NCBI RefSeq assembly: GCF_030035675.1
Contig: NC_084483.1
Coordinates: forward strand, 148,277,425-148,341,424
Length of the DNA: 64,000 bases
Direction: 5' to 3'
From: Rhineura floridana
Lineage: Eukaryota > Chordata > Lepidosauria > Squamata > Rhineuridae
The notes under the pieces were generated by a model that was given only the letters and a program-made list of their open reading frames with translations, did no database searches and was not told where the DNA came from. Position numbers and translations under genes: made by a program. Shown here one piece after another: positions 9,373 through 22,800 of the stretch; position 1 is the first letter of the stretch, and every line of letters starts with the position of its first letter.

Positions 9373-10783
9373 GCATCAGATATAATATATATGAAATCTC
9401 TACTATTTGCTTTCTTTCTTTATTCAAGAAGCCTGGAAGGGTTGTATTATTCAGTGCTGTACAATAATTAATACTTAAAATAAAAGGTGCTGAGCTGAAG
9501 CCCTTTCAGGAAGGCTTGGCAGGTCTACCCTGTAATTTGTAATGAAAAGGAGACAGATTGTGGCCCATGATTGGGAATGAATAGGGGACAGCCTGCATCA
9601 TAAATCAGGTTGGCTGACATATTGTAATTTATCTCAATCAAGCAGCATGCCAGTCCATTCTTCCTGGTCATTCCACTTTACTCCTCTGGCGTGAACAGCA
9701 GAAACAAACCAGGAAGCTGCAATTCATCTTGGCTTCTTGTTACACCCAAATCCAGAATCATGGTTTGTTGCTTCCTAAAAAGCCATGATCTGTAAACCAT
9801 CAATAAGACATGGTGTAAAGCTGGTTAGTGATGTGGCTTGTTAGGGAACAACAAACTAAGATCCCTGGTTTGGCCTAACAGGAAGTCATGTTTGATTGAG
9901 GCTTTCTGGTTTGTTTCTCCCACTTATGCCAGGGACGGAACAAAGCAGGAGCAACTGAGCAGCATGTAGCAGCACACTGCCCAATCCTTATAAACCGCAA
10001 TAAGCCAACAGGCCTGACTTAGCATGATGTGTGAACATCCCTCTGGTATTTAAATCAGTGGTGAAGGACCAGCATCTATAGCTGCAGTCTTAATGTACAC
10101 TTATCTGTAAGAAAGACCCACTGAATTCAGCGGGACTGACAGGGTAGTGGCAGGGGGAGAAGCAAGCATGACACACTCCTTTGTTCCACTGAGGAGTGAG
10201 TTACTGGAGCTGCGGAGAGAGGTGAAGCTTCTAGTGAAGGAGGAGAGGACACTTCTCTCCTCTGCTCTCCCTTCTCTCAAAGAAATGTTAACAATATTTC
10301 CCTCCCACTTAGCCAAGTCTTGGGCGATTTTCACCTACCAAGAAGAGAAAAGGTTAAGCACACTGAACTCTGGAACAGAATGGAGTACTTAGTAGTAGCA
10401 AAATGTTGTAATTGTATTTTCTCTGAAGAGAGGTTGCAGTAAAAAGGAGTAACAAAAACAATAACAGAATGGAAGTTTCTCAGAGAAGAAAACTACAAAA
10501 TAAAATCTTGAAAGTTAATAGTCAGTAGGGGAAAGGGAGGGAAGGGGGTGATAGGGGTTCGGGAAAGGGACGGAAAGGGAGTTAATAGGTTTTTTGTATT
10601 ATTTTGTAACTAAGTACATGTTAATGCAAAAAGGAGATAAAAATAAATTAAACAAAAAACAATCTTAAACATTTTAATCAAACTAGATATTGTACAGTGG
10701 TATGAATCTTTATATGCTTTTTATATACAATTAAAATATTCAGTGGTTTAGTTCTCTGTGTTGAATGGAGTTTGCAAGTACAT
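9373..10783. other. RNF212 3' flank, mostly unassigned
   Basis: RNF212 is on the minus strand and ends at 10784, so its 3' UTR is in the upper part of this stretch. A possible ATTAAA polyadenylation signal on the minus strand lies near 10673. The stretch 9650-10050 has repeated 'ggaagctgca' and 'catgatttg' type blocks that look like an old DNA transposon. The open frames at 10101-10392 are not supported by anything else. Confidence 0.35.
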
Positions 10784-10821
10784 CTATTTATGTAACGAAT
10801 GTCCTGTAAGCCCAGTGGATC
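10784..10821 (-). CDS. RNF212: RNF212 exon 10 (last coding exon)
   Basis: A strong pyrimidine tract and TTTTTAG precede GATCC. Joined to the single G left by exon 9 it reads GSTGLTGHSLHK and then TAG. It is short, and the match to mammalian C-termini is only in composition, so the identification rests on phase and splice signal. Confidence 0.55.
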
Positions 10822-13800
10822 CTAAAAAGAGAGATTTTAAACTATAATAAATTTCATTAGCCAAGCTAAATGCATTATTTATAAAGAAAATTACTTTAAT
10901 GATCGTAATAGTGAAAATTAAACAACTGAAAATGGAAGAAATCCTATTTAGCCAAATATGCTTCAAGATTCAGATTCAACCTTAAATTGGAATGTTAAGG
11001 TTTTTTTTAGAGAATTCCTGCATGAGACCACTGCCTGATAAAAATTGCTATCATAAAATTTCCTTTAATATTTTTCTAAAAAATGTCAAATGTCAGTCAA
11101 CTGTAATGCAACAGTAATGTAGCTATAGTACAGTGAACTACAGTTTTAAAGCAGGTAATTTATTTAAGGTAAGGCATGCATTAGCCATTTCCACGAAAGA
11201 AAACTAACTAAATAAGTAAATAAATAAAACATCCACAACTGGGGCTCCTCATATCAGGGCTTTGTAATGCATTAGAACATATATTACAGGTTCTGAAAGG
11301 TGATCCAAAACTATTGGACTGGACTATTGAACATTCAGTGTTGCGGTGGGTGCAGGGCAGCCTGTGAAGATACTAAATAGGATTCTTTATGGGAGAGGCA
11401 GAGGAACACAGAAATCCTATAGCTGTGGATGGAGGAGAATCCAAGGTGGAGAACCACTAAATCCAAATTCCTGCCAGGCTCACACCAGCAGGGCAGAAGG
11501 TGGAGACGTCACTTTTCTTCTTCCATTGGATGTGGAAGATGTTTTGGATTTTCCATTGAGATCAATGGGAAGGAAAATTAGTATTCTACCTTTAAGGCTA
11601 GAGTAGTTCACTCCCCTGTTGTGTGTGTGTGTGTCAGAGGAATGGAGGTCAATGGATACAGCAGATTCAAAGTCTCCCCTAATCTGTCTAGGGCATGCCC
11701 CATTTTTTCTGTTAACACCATAGGGTCACCAGTGGTAAAATGTCAAAGGTGACACTCCTCCCTGCATCTGCAACAGGAAGACTTGCCAAGGCAGACCTTC
11801 TTCTTTACTCATAGGTCTCCCCTGGTGGCATGCAGAGAAGGATATCTGTTTATCCTTTGGCCCATGAGACACCCTCCCAGGAACCGTAAGACTGCACCCT
11901 ACCATATTATTTTCAGAAGCAATTGCCTGCCAGGCTTATATAGTGTTATTACTGCCCATGAAATCAATACAGTGCACTTTGAACTAAAGTAACTTAATTT
12001 TTGATGTAGTTATTTCAGTCATTCACTAAACATGCTTACCTAAATGTTGTCTTTGTAAAAGATCAGCAAGTCTAATTGGATGTCTTGTTACTGACGAGAG
12101 TGAAGGTGTTGGTATACATCGATAATGCTGAGTAGTTCTTTGTCCAAAACCATCTGATATGTGATCTCTACTATTTTGTGATGATACAAATGGTGACATA
12201 TAAGAAGTCTTCCTACTGGGCATTCTGAAGGGTGATGACCTAGACATTCAATGGACAAGACTGTGTCTGCATAGCATATTGAGAAAGACAGACATAAAGT
12301 ATAATCAATTATAGCAGGATGTACATTTTTACTTTTACTATTTGGACCATCTATAGAATGCTAAACGTTTAGTAAAAATTGTTTATTGGACAAATGAAAA
12401 AATGGAAAAGAGATAAATGTAGGTGGCTGGAACCCTGAAGAAGAACATTCCTGTTATGAGATACCCTGCAACATTTTGCTATTTTTCTGTAATATCTGAC
12501 TCAGGATCCAGGAGAGGCCATACATGTCCTGAACCAGTGCCTGGATGCAGCAAAGGGCTGGATCAGTGCTAATAAACTGAGACTGAAATCTGATTAAAAG
12601 TGACCTATGAATGGGTGGTTCCTAGATCTGAAAACTGGGATGTCTGCCTGTTCTAGATGGGGTTGCGCTCCCTCTCATGGAACAGGCACATAAGTCTTGG
12701 AGTACTTCTAGTTCCATCCTTGTCATTAGAACCCCAGGTGACCTCTGTGGCACAAAATGCTCAGCACAATGTTGGTTAGTACAACAGGTACACCCATTTC
12801 TGGACAGGGATAGCCTAGTCACTGGCCATGCATTGGTAACCTCACACTTACTGTGATGTGCTCACAAGGGGCTGCCCTTGTGCTTGCTTCAGAAGCTGTA
12901 ATTGGTGGAGAATGCTGAGTACTGAGTGGTACATCTAGGCATGCACATGTTACACCTGTGCTTAAGGACTTGCACCAGCTGCCTGTTTGCTACCTAGCCA
13001 AGTTCAAAGTTTTATTACTGATATATAAAGTCCTAAATAACTTGGCACCAAGATACCTAGAAGACCACCTCCCTTACTACATGTCACGTCAACTTTTGCA
13101 ATCTTCAGTGAAGGCCCTACTAGGCAGCCGATTCTTATTGAAATCTCACGGAAATAGGCCTTCCCAGTTGTAGCACCAACTTTCTGGAATATTCTCCCAA
13201 AAGAGATTCAGGAGACTCTACTGGCTGGATGTTCTAAACGTTTGTGTACAAAACCATCTGTTTGCTCAGATCTATTCTGATGTTTAGAAGGACTATCCTA
13301 TTCAGTTGCTAATTGGCTTGTTTTAAATGCCAGGTTTTATAATATATTTATTTTGATCTGTTTAATATTTTATGATATCCTATAAACCTCTTAAGAGATT
13401 TTGTTAAAAGTGTTAAGTGGTATATACATTTCCTAAATACATAAAAATAAAATAAACATGGCAGTCCAGAATCAGGTGGGGAGTGAAAGGGCTTTCTGCT
13501 GACAACTCCCTCTGCAGGTAGAAAAATATTACCTTGCATATTAAAAGAAAGGAAATGACCCATCAAGAACAGGCACTAAATGACTTCCAAGACCTATAGA
13601 ATATTAAAGTCAGTTGAGTGTCAGTTGTAGGAGGGGGAGAAAAAACAACTGGGAAATTGCCTGCTGTTCAAACCCATGACAGATTATGGTATATTTGAGT
13701 GAGGGATTAGGGCAAACCTGCATTAAATTAATGGATGATAAGACAATCAATGGCTACTAGCTATGAAAGCTATGCCTCTGGCTGGCCGTTGTGAGAACAG

Positions 13801-16800
13801 GATGCTGGACTAGATAGGCATTTTGTCTCATCCAGCAGGGCTCTTTTTAGAATGTTGATGTTCCAGGATAGTATAAGCTTTTAAGGGTTTACCACTTCGA
13901 AGCATAAAGGATATGGGATGTGAATAGGGAACAGGATTAATAAGGAAAATAGGGAAGGCCTGCTGTTTCCTGCATTGTTTAGGCTATGTACCTTTGGGTT
14001 AGGCATCCATTTCTTTTTAACATGTTAATTTATTTCCATCTTTACGGCAATATGTGCTACAAAATTAAAATAAGGCAAAAGAGTGCTAATAGTACAATAT
14101 ATTATTGTTATTATTATTAACAACAACAATATATTCCGCCCTTCCTTCCAGTAGGAGCCCTGATATGATATCTGATATGCATAGAATAGTTTGGTCATCC
14201 AAAGGCCAAATTAGACATTTGCTTAATTATGTATCATGCAGCTATGCATCTGTTTTTCCTTAAATAATTACAGGCACAGAGGACCCTATTTCTTACTGGA
14301 AAGGCAGCACATACAGAAACTTTTCTCTTCATTCCCTACTACAGTCACAATGGAGATCAGTGTCCCTGTGTCTCCAATGGGATCATTTTTTCCCTAAGGC
14401 TCCCAGCAGCTCCCAGAAGGCAGGAAATCTCTATTCCAATTCCAGGACAGATAATGTGAAGAGATCTCCCAGTCCCCATGTGCTGGCTTCTCCTGTGCCT
14501 GTAATTAATGAAGGAAAACGATACATAGCCACGTGCTATGTATTTGGTGAACATAGTGTTGGAGATCCCACCTTTCAGAATAAAAAAGAATGGAATTGTT
14601 AATATTAGGGTTTACTTTTCAACGAAGTACACATTTTATTTGTATTTAATACAATAAATAGAAATGCAAAATTACTATTATTTGCATAAAAGTTGGCATA
14701 CAAAATTCCACAGTACAGGAATGCAACAAAAATATTTGTAAATGGAAGCCTATTTGAATAATAATTTTTTTCTTTAGAAAAGCAACATGCTTAGATGACT
14801 ATGACTGCAATCAAAACTGTTCACTGCTGAGGCTCTACGGAACTACTGTTGCGTCCAGTCTGACCACTCACAGTAGTGGGGGTACAGACAGATTGGGCCT
14901 ATTCCCTGTGCCAGCTTCAGAGCGACACAGCAACAGGGCCCAGATCAAGCCCAATGCCAGCCAGCATTACCTATGATAGCAGCTTGGGATCCTGAGATCC
15001 CAGGCTGGCTAACCCCTGTCCCCAACCTGCCCTCAAAATGCCTCACTTCAGAGCTATCCACCAGGCTCTGCCAGCAGGAATGCCATCAGAAGGCAGAAGG
15101 GGGAGGTCTAAGCCAGAGGCGAGAAAACATGGAGGGATGCCTCCACTCAGTCCACGCATACATATCCACACACAGCCAAGCATAAGGAAGGTATGGATTG
15201 TAGCCCAAGGTGATAAAACATATCCCTCTCATCTCAAAAGTTGCCTCCTATTGCAAAGTTGGTTTTAGTTACCTTACAGACCCTGATGTATTGTTCTGAC
15301 AAGAAGTCATTCCAGACAATTGAGAACTTCTGCATGTAACACTGCCTGTAAATAATATTCCTGAATATATTAAAACATTAAAGAATTTATTTGACATACT
15401 ACATTATTTTGAAAGCTCATTTCCAGAAATGTATAAATATGTCTTTGAAAAAGTGAAATCTCAGTCAAAGTGCCCTTTAGATCACTTAAAATTATTTCAT
15501 TTGTTTTAAGCCAGCAGGACAGTTAATAGTAAAACTTTCAAAAATAATATGTAAACCATTACAAATGGACCATGATTTTCTAAAAATTTACAAATTCACT
15601 GATAACATTTTTTAAATCATAAAACATGATTTATTCCTATGTAACATTTTTCTGTAATTTTGGTTTTTAGTATCTTCCTAACAATGTCTATGTTCTTCTG
15701 GACCTCGCTTACTCATATAACGATGGATCAAATTTGTTAAAATACATGGGTGGTTGATGAAAAAGAGAGCAGATTCCTATACCTTTAATAGTTGTGTTGA
15801 AAAGGAATCCCCTGTTCCACAACAGATAGCAACTGAAATCTACGTAGTTCAAAACACCATGATTGCTAGAAAACATTCAATTTGAACACCTGAAAACCCT
15901 CAAGGATTTTTTGAGTATTCAAAAGAACACTTAAAGAGTTTGATCTTCTCCATTACCTGCTACCTTATCCATCCTCAAGGGAAAAAAATCCCCAAGAGAG
16001 TAAGGGTGGGGTAGAAGGCAGGGATGATTCCCTCAAAGTCAAGAGAGGCCCACTAAGTCTCTCCTCCTTCCCTTGACTATAAAGTGAGGAGATCCTGATG
16101 ATCCACTGATTCATGATGATGATCCATGATGTCCACTGGCTTCCACCATCTTCAAAGAAGCCACCACTTCTTACTATCTCATCCTGGCTCCCAGTATGAA
16201 TTTCTCCTTCCTCCTTGGAGACAGGATAGCAAGTGGTGAAGGTGCACGTTACCAAGGTGCAAGCCAAATTATATGTATTCCTGTGTTCAGTTTTTAAGAA
16301 TTGGTCATTAACTCTTCTTACCCATATGCCCTTTCTGAGGTGGGCTTATCAATGATATCCTTGTGGGTCCAGCCACTGTCTCAGTCTAGATGTATGCAGA
16401 GATATTAACAGTACAGTAAATTATGTAAAGACACAGAACATAAATAATTTCAACTTCTTGAAATATTTCTTTCTCCATTGCTGCTAAATCATGGACATTT
16501 TAGCTTGCCAGTAAGGTAATGCTTTCTTGAGAAATTTAATTTAAGTACTACAAATTAATAACTACTTTACTAATGTATTGTTTATTTATTAACATAAATT
16601 TGCTAACCAGCTTCCTAAATGCTCAAGGCATCATGCAAAAAAGTAAAACTAATAAAATAAAAATTACAACAAAAAGAATAAACAGCACTAAACTAACCAA
16701 TCATAATGGAATAAGAGGAGAGGTCCTCTTGTGGATAAGGAATTGGTTAAGAAGCAGAAAGCAGAGAGTAGGAATAAACGGACAGTTCTCCCAATGGAGG

Positions 16801-19800
16801 GCTGTAGAAAGTGGAGTCCCTCAAGGATCGGTATTGGGACCTGTACTTTTCAACTTGTTCATTAATGACCTAGAATTAGGAGTGAGCAGTGAAGTGGCCA
16901 AGTTTGCTGACGACACTAAATTGTTCAGGGTTGTTAAAACAAAAAGGGATTGCGAAGAGCTCCAAGAAGACCTCTCCAAACTGAATGAATGGGCGGAAAA
17001 ATGGCAAATGCAATTCAATATAAACAAGTGTAAAATTATGCATATTGGAGCAAAAAATCTTAATTTCACATATACGCTCATGGGGTCTGAACTGGCGGTG
17101 ACCGACCAGGAGAGAGACCTCGGGGTTGTAGTGGACAGCATGATGAAAATGTCGACCCAGTGTGCGGCAGCTGTGAAAAAGGCAAATTCCATGCTAGGGA
17201 TAATTAGGAAAGGTATTGAAAATAAAACAGCCAATATCATAATGCCGTTGTATAAATCTATGGTGCGGCCGCATTTGGAATACTGTGTACAGTTCTGGTC
17301 GCCTCATCTCAAAAAGGATATTATAGAGTTGGAAAAGGTTCAGAAGAGGGCAACCAGAATGATCAAGGGGATGGAGCGACTCCCTTACGAGGAAAGGTTG
17401 CAGCATTTGGGGCTTTTTAGTTTAGAGAAAAGGCGGGTCAGAGGAGACATGATAGAAGTGTATAAAATTATGCATGGCATTGAGAAAGTGGATAGAGAAA
17501 AGTTCTTCTCCCTCTCTCATAATACTAGAACTCGTGGACATTCAAAGAAGCTGAATGTTGGAAGATTCAGGACAGACAAAAGGAAGTACTTCTTTACTCA
17601 GCGCATAGTTAAACTATGGAATTTGCTCCCACAAGATGCAGTAATGGCCACCAGCTTGGACTGCTTTAAAAGAAGATTAGACAAATTCATGGAGGACAGG
17701 GCTATCAATGGCTACTAGCCATGATGGCTGTGCTCTGCCACCCTAGTCAGAGGCAGCATGCTTCTGAAAACCAGTTGCCGGAAGCCTCAGGAGGGGAGAG
17801 TGTTCTTGCACTTGGGTCCTGCTTGCGGGCTTCCCCCAGGCACCTGGTTGGCCACTGTGAGAACAGGATGCTGGACTAGATGGGCCACTGGCCTGATCCA
17901 GCAGGCTCTTCTTATGTTCTTATGTTCTTAATCAGCCAGCTGAACTGAAGGCAGCATGAAAGAAATTGGCAAAATTGAAAGTCCATTCCACAGTCTCAAT
18001 ATAAAAGTCTTGCTTCTCACTGCTACTAAAAGGATAACTCCCTACCTGAATGTTTACAATCTAACAGCAAGTCGGATGTGGGAAAGGAGACTCAAGTATG
18101 TGAGGTAACATAAAGAGAACTACATGGAGCCTTGCTATTCCTGAGTGTGTATCTCATCGCCACCCCAAACATAAATTAATACCTTGCCATATGTAACATG
18201 TTCATATTGCAGCCAATCATATTGCAGCCCACTCCCCCTGCTGACATATTACATATGTTTCTGGGAATTAGAATGGAAGATTTCTAACTGCAACTGTTTG
18301 TATGTAGAAAAGAGAAAACCACTTACTTTCCTCATTAAAGATGGCACATGATCTACTTCCATTGATGAAACCCTCCTGGTAAGAGATTGGGGCACATATG
18401 CAAGATGTTAAATGTTAAAATAAAATAATGCTAGTAGAGATCAAATATCACTAAACTTATGTCATACTGACATGTTATATTTAATTTGTTTAGTTACAAA
18501 CAATAACCCATTGCAGCATTCCTCAGTGAAACTATATTTCATTAAAGCCTTTTGGAGTGAACTTCTAGCTATAAATATGAAACCATATATGCTCTCATGC
18601 CATATACCTTTCTAGTAGGCTACAGGCAAATCTGTACTCTTCAAATACCTTCATGAAGAACGCGATGGTTATCACTTCCTTCAGAGATGAGCAGAGCAAT
18701 CCAACTCGGGGAAAACCAGTGTAAGTGATGCCAGCACAAGAAAAGCTGGCATAAAGTTCTGCCGCACCCAGTTGCCATACAGGAGCATCCAACGCCTCTC
18801 AGCCCAGCTTAAATGCGAGTTGGATTGTACCCTTACAGTGTAATCTTATATGTCTACTTAGAAAAGTAGGTGTATCGAGTACAATGGTGCTTACACTTAG
18901 GGAAGTGAATGTAGGGTTGCGACTTCTAAAGTTGCTATCAATGATAGGTGAACAATTTTAGCAGCTCACACTTGTACAACTTAACTGGATTCAAAGGAAG
19001 CAATTTTGTATTTGATTTTGAAAATTGTACCAAATAAATTCTTGTAAGACTGGACTTGAATGTAGGTGAGATTTAGTATCTTTCGTTTCCAAGTAAGAAT
19101 ATACAAGTCCTGTTGCATCAGACCAAAGTTCCATCTAATCCAGCAACAAGTTTTCCATAGTAACTAACCAGATACTTCCAGGAAGCCTGCAAAATGGGCA
19201 TGAGGGCAACAGCCCTCCACTATACTACCATACTATACATTCCCCTATACTATTAATAATTCAGTTGTCATGCTAATATTTATTTATTTATTAAATTCAT
19301 ATTCCACCCTTCCTCCCAGTAGGAGCTGCTTACTGTTGTATATGCTGCATTTGTTGTGTTGCCTTCTTAAGATAGCCTTCCAGTTTTGTAATCTGAATGG
19401 AATAAAATATTTCAGTAATTGAGATTTGGATTGTCATCCACAAATGACCAATTGTTTTTAACAAGATTGCTCCAGAGTAAGTGGTTGTATTTTATCTTGT
19501 TTGTTCACCGCCCTGAGAGCTATTCTGCTAAGGGCGGTATATAAATTGAAATAATAAATAAAATAAATAAATGACCAATTGTTTTTAACAAGATTGCTCC
19601 AGAGTAAGTGGTTGACAGCTCATAGTGATAACATTCTGATTAGCAGGTAAGACAAAGGGTCAGATGGGGCATACATCTCTTCAAAGCAAGAACCCACTGT
19701 GCTGCCCTGCCTTTTGACATTTAATATTAATAATATTGATGCATTAGTCAATCTGTTACATTTTAGGAATACAATATAAAAATGTAAACATAACTTCTAA

Positions 19801-22800
19801 CAACCCCCCCTCCATTATTTCTATTTAACATATTCAAGGTACCTTTCCTCTGTAGTGTGCCAATAACTGCCTTCTGTGTTTTTCCTGGAATTGGGCAATC
19901 TAAAAATTAAGAGGAAAAAGAGTACTAGGTATCACTAAATAGTGTTGCTGTGATAAACAACTTGAAGAGCGACAATAAAAAATAACAGAAATGAAATACT
20001 TAATGCTTATCATGTATTTTATTTTAACACAGCAAAACTTTTTCATTGTTTTCCAGAGCCAGTTCACTCTAAGGCCACCATCCTGTTCTCTCCAACCAAG
20101 GAGTACAAGTTTTAGAAGGATTCTTAGGTGGCGTTCAGCATGATATTCCCATCCTAAGCTCTGCTACCCCATCAGTGAGCCTGGCCTAGCTGAGGAGCAG
20201 TCCCCCCAGACTTCACATTGGATCAGCCAGTGGCCTACTCTTCTCCTCTTGTGGCACCACGCAAATGTTTGCTGACAGTATTTTGCGTCTGTGCATATTT
20301 GTGTGCAAAGCTTAGAGACGATCCTAGATGATCCAAAGTGGTTCTCAAGAAGGCCTCAGCTTCAAGCTAACAGCCAGTTGCATCCATACTGTTGCAGTAT
20401 TGTATTCCTTTTTAGATAATGTTGGGCCCAATCTGCACTATACATTTAAAGCAGTATTAAACCATTGTAAATAGGCATGCATGGCTTTCCCCAAAGAATC
20501 CTGGGAACTGTAGTTTGTTAAGGGTGCTGAGAGTTGTTAGGAGACCCCCATTCCCCTCACGAAGCTACAATTTCCTCTTTCCAGGGAACTCTAGAAACTG
20601 TAGCTCTGTGAGGGGAATAAGGGTCTTCTAACAACTCTCAGCACCCTTAACAAATTACAGTTCTCAGGATTCTTTGGGGAAAGCCATGACTGTTTAAAGT
20701 GGTATGATACTGCTTTAAATGTGTAGCGCAGATAGGGCTTTGGTTTAGACTCTAAACTTTAGAGGAATCTTCATTAAATACATGACAGCACTGGTGCAAA
20801 TGGCAGCTTCCTTCCATGCCAAATAGCAAGATGAGGGAAAGATTTTGCCAGAACTGTTACACCCACACCTTTTCTGTGCAGTTCATATTTAAACTTTTAA
20901 AACAAGCATGTGCTACCGAACTATGCAAATTGCCTGCCTCTGTCCATTTCAGGTTTTGAAATTAGATGGAAGTATGAATAGCAGCTAAGCCAAGTTTCTC
21001 TCCAGAAAAATTAAGTTGAATGATATCATAATTGATGGTTCAAAGGTCATTGTTAAGTTCATTTTCAACTATATTTTTATTGAAATACTTACAATTCTAC
21101 AAATTGAAAAAGCAAAACAGTTACACACAAAATAACCAAGTGGGAGAATTTACAGTACAGAAAGAATATAGCATCAGATATATAAATGGCGTTTACCAGA
21201 TAAATAAAAGTGGAATACAAATATTATGTAGTGATATGATCACTCTAGAACAATTTATGTTGAGTGGAGTAACACTGTACCAAGGGATCATTAACATAAG
21301 AAATTAAATAAACTACAAAATTATCCAGATGGGAATATTGTTTTTCAATTATGGCTAAGTTTAAACTCTCTTGTACTAATGTTCTACACCATAAATGCAA
21401 TTTTCTTCCATTGAAAGATGGCATCATAAGTAATTTCTAACAACTATTTGATGTATCCTATATTCATTACTTGCCAGTACCAAACACAGCATGGGATTTC
21501 TTCTTGTGGGTTGATAACCGGTAGTGTAGTGGCAAAATCAGAAGTGCAGGTTTGCTTCATAATAGTCGCACCATGCTCCCTCACATCCACGCTCCCTTTT
21601 CCACTTTCCCTTGTCTCCATTGTTCTCCATGTCATCTGCAAGTCCACACTCTACTACAACAAACACCCCTTTCACTCTGATTGGCTCCAATCAGCACAAA
21701 AGGATAAGGACTCTTCTTAGTAGCTAACATGCTCCCACTTTCATGCTGATTGGCTCATACAACGGGACCTGGCTGGGACCATACTCCCAAAAAAGTAAGA
21801 GGTCTATGATCCCCCCCCACAGCCCCAGATTACTACACCCTGTATGGTGCCAGTTTAATGATGAAAATAATCTCTAGTGTATTTCTGATGAAAAATCACT
21901 CAGATCACAACTCACTTGTGTGACTTCTTTAGAATATTTTCTGCATAATCCATCAATTCCCGTAAACAGTGACTGGATATCTGAATTCACCTGCAGAGAA
22001 ACACATTACATGACCAAAAATAATCAAAGTATATAAATATTTTTGGAATATACAAAAGTATGCCACTTTGCAGGAAAAATATTCACACTCAGCTCCCTTC
22101 TTTGTGTGTACATGCCTCACGTGCAGCATAGAACAAAAAGGGCACTCTCTAAGCGCCACCACTATATTCACATTGAATCTAATTTAGAATCTCAATGGCA
22201 GCACAAGTTTGGAATTACACCAGCAAAGGTCTTATCAGAACCAACACTGAGTCCTCTACTGAAAGTGTACATATTGATGGGATTTTTAGATCACACTACT
22301 CAGTTTTTGCTTTATATTTTAAAGTGCTACTTTGAAATTTTTCATTAATTATTTTATTTTGATATGTATGTTTCCCCCTTTAGGATGCACACCTTAATGT
22401 GGTGAGGGGGTTTGAGAGTGTTGAAGAAGCTGAGAGCAATGCCATCAGGAGTCTAGACCAAGAGGCTAGACTCCTAACAGGGGTACCCATGGCGGAATGG
22501 TCAAAGCTGAGACACCAGACTAAGATGCATCCAAACTCAGAGGAAGGCAATGGTAAACCACCTCTGAACACCTCTTACCACAAAAACCCTATGAACAGAG
22601 TATCCAAAATGCAACACAAGATAGTGCTGGAAGATGAGGCCCCCAGGTCAGAAGGCCGAAAGGAAGCCCAGAGGCTGATGCGCACAGATGTGAAAGAAGA
22701 GTCCAGAGTTGTACGACGCACACAATAGGAACATGGAATGTGAGAAGCATGAACCAGGGAAAGTTAGAAATGGTCAAGTAAGAAATGGAACATATCAACA

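Noticed and set aside
14357-14602. Possible alternative RNF212 exon 8 (minus strand, with an HRRSQHMGTG reading)
   Set aside because: The reading frame that resembles mouse RNF212 needs a phase-2 entry, but exon 7 leaves phase 1, and there is no donor after it. The exon at 13533-13593 fits both phases.
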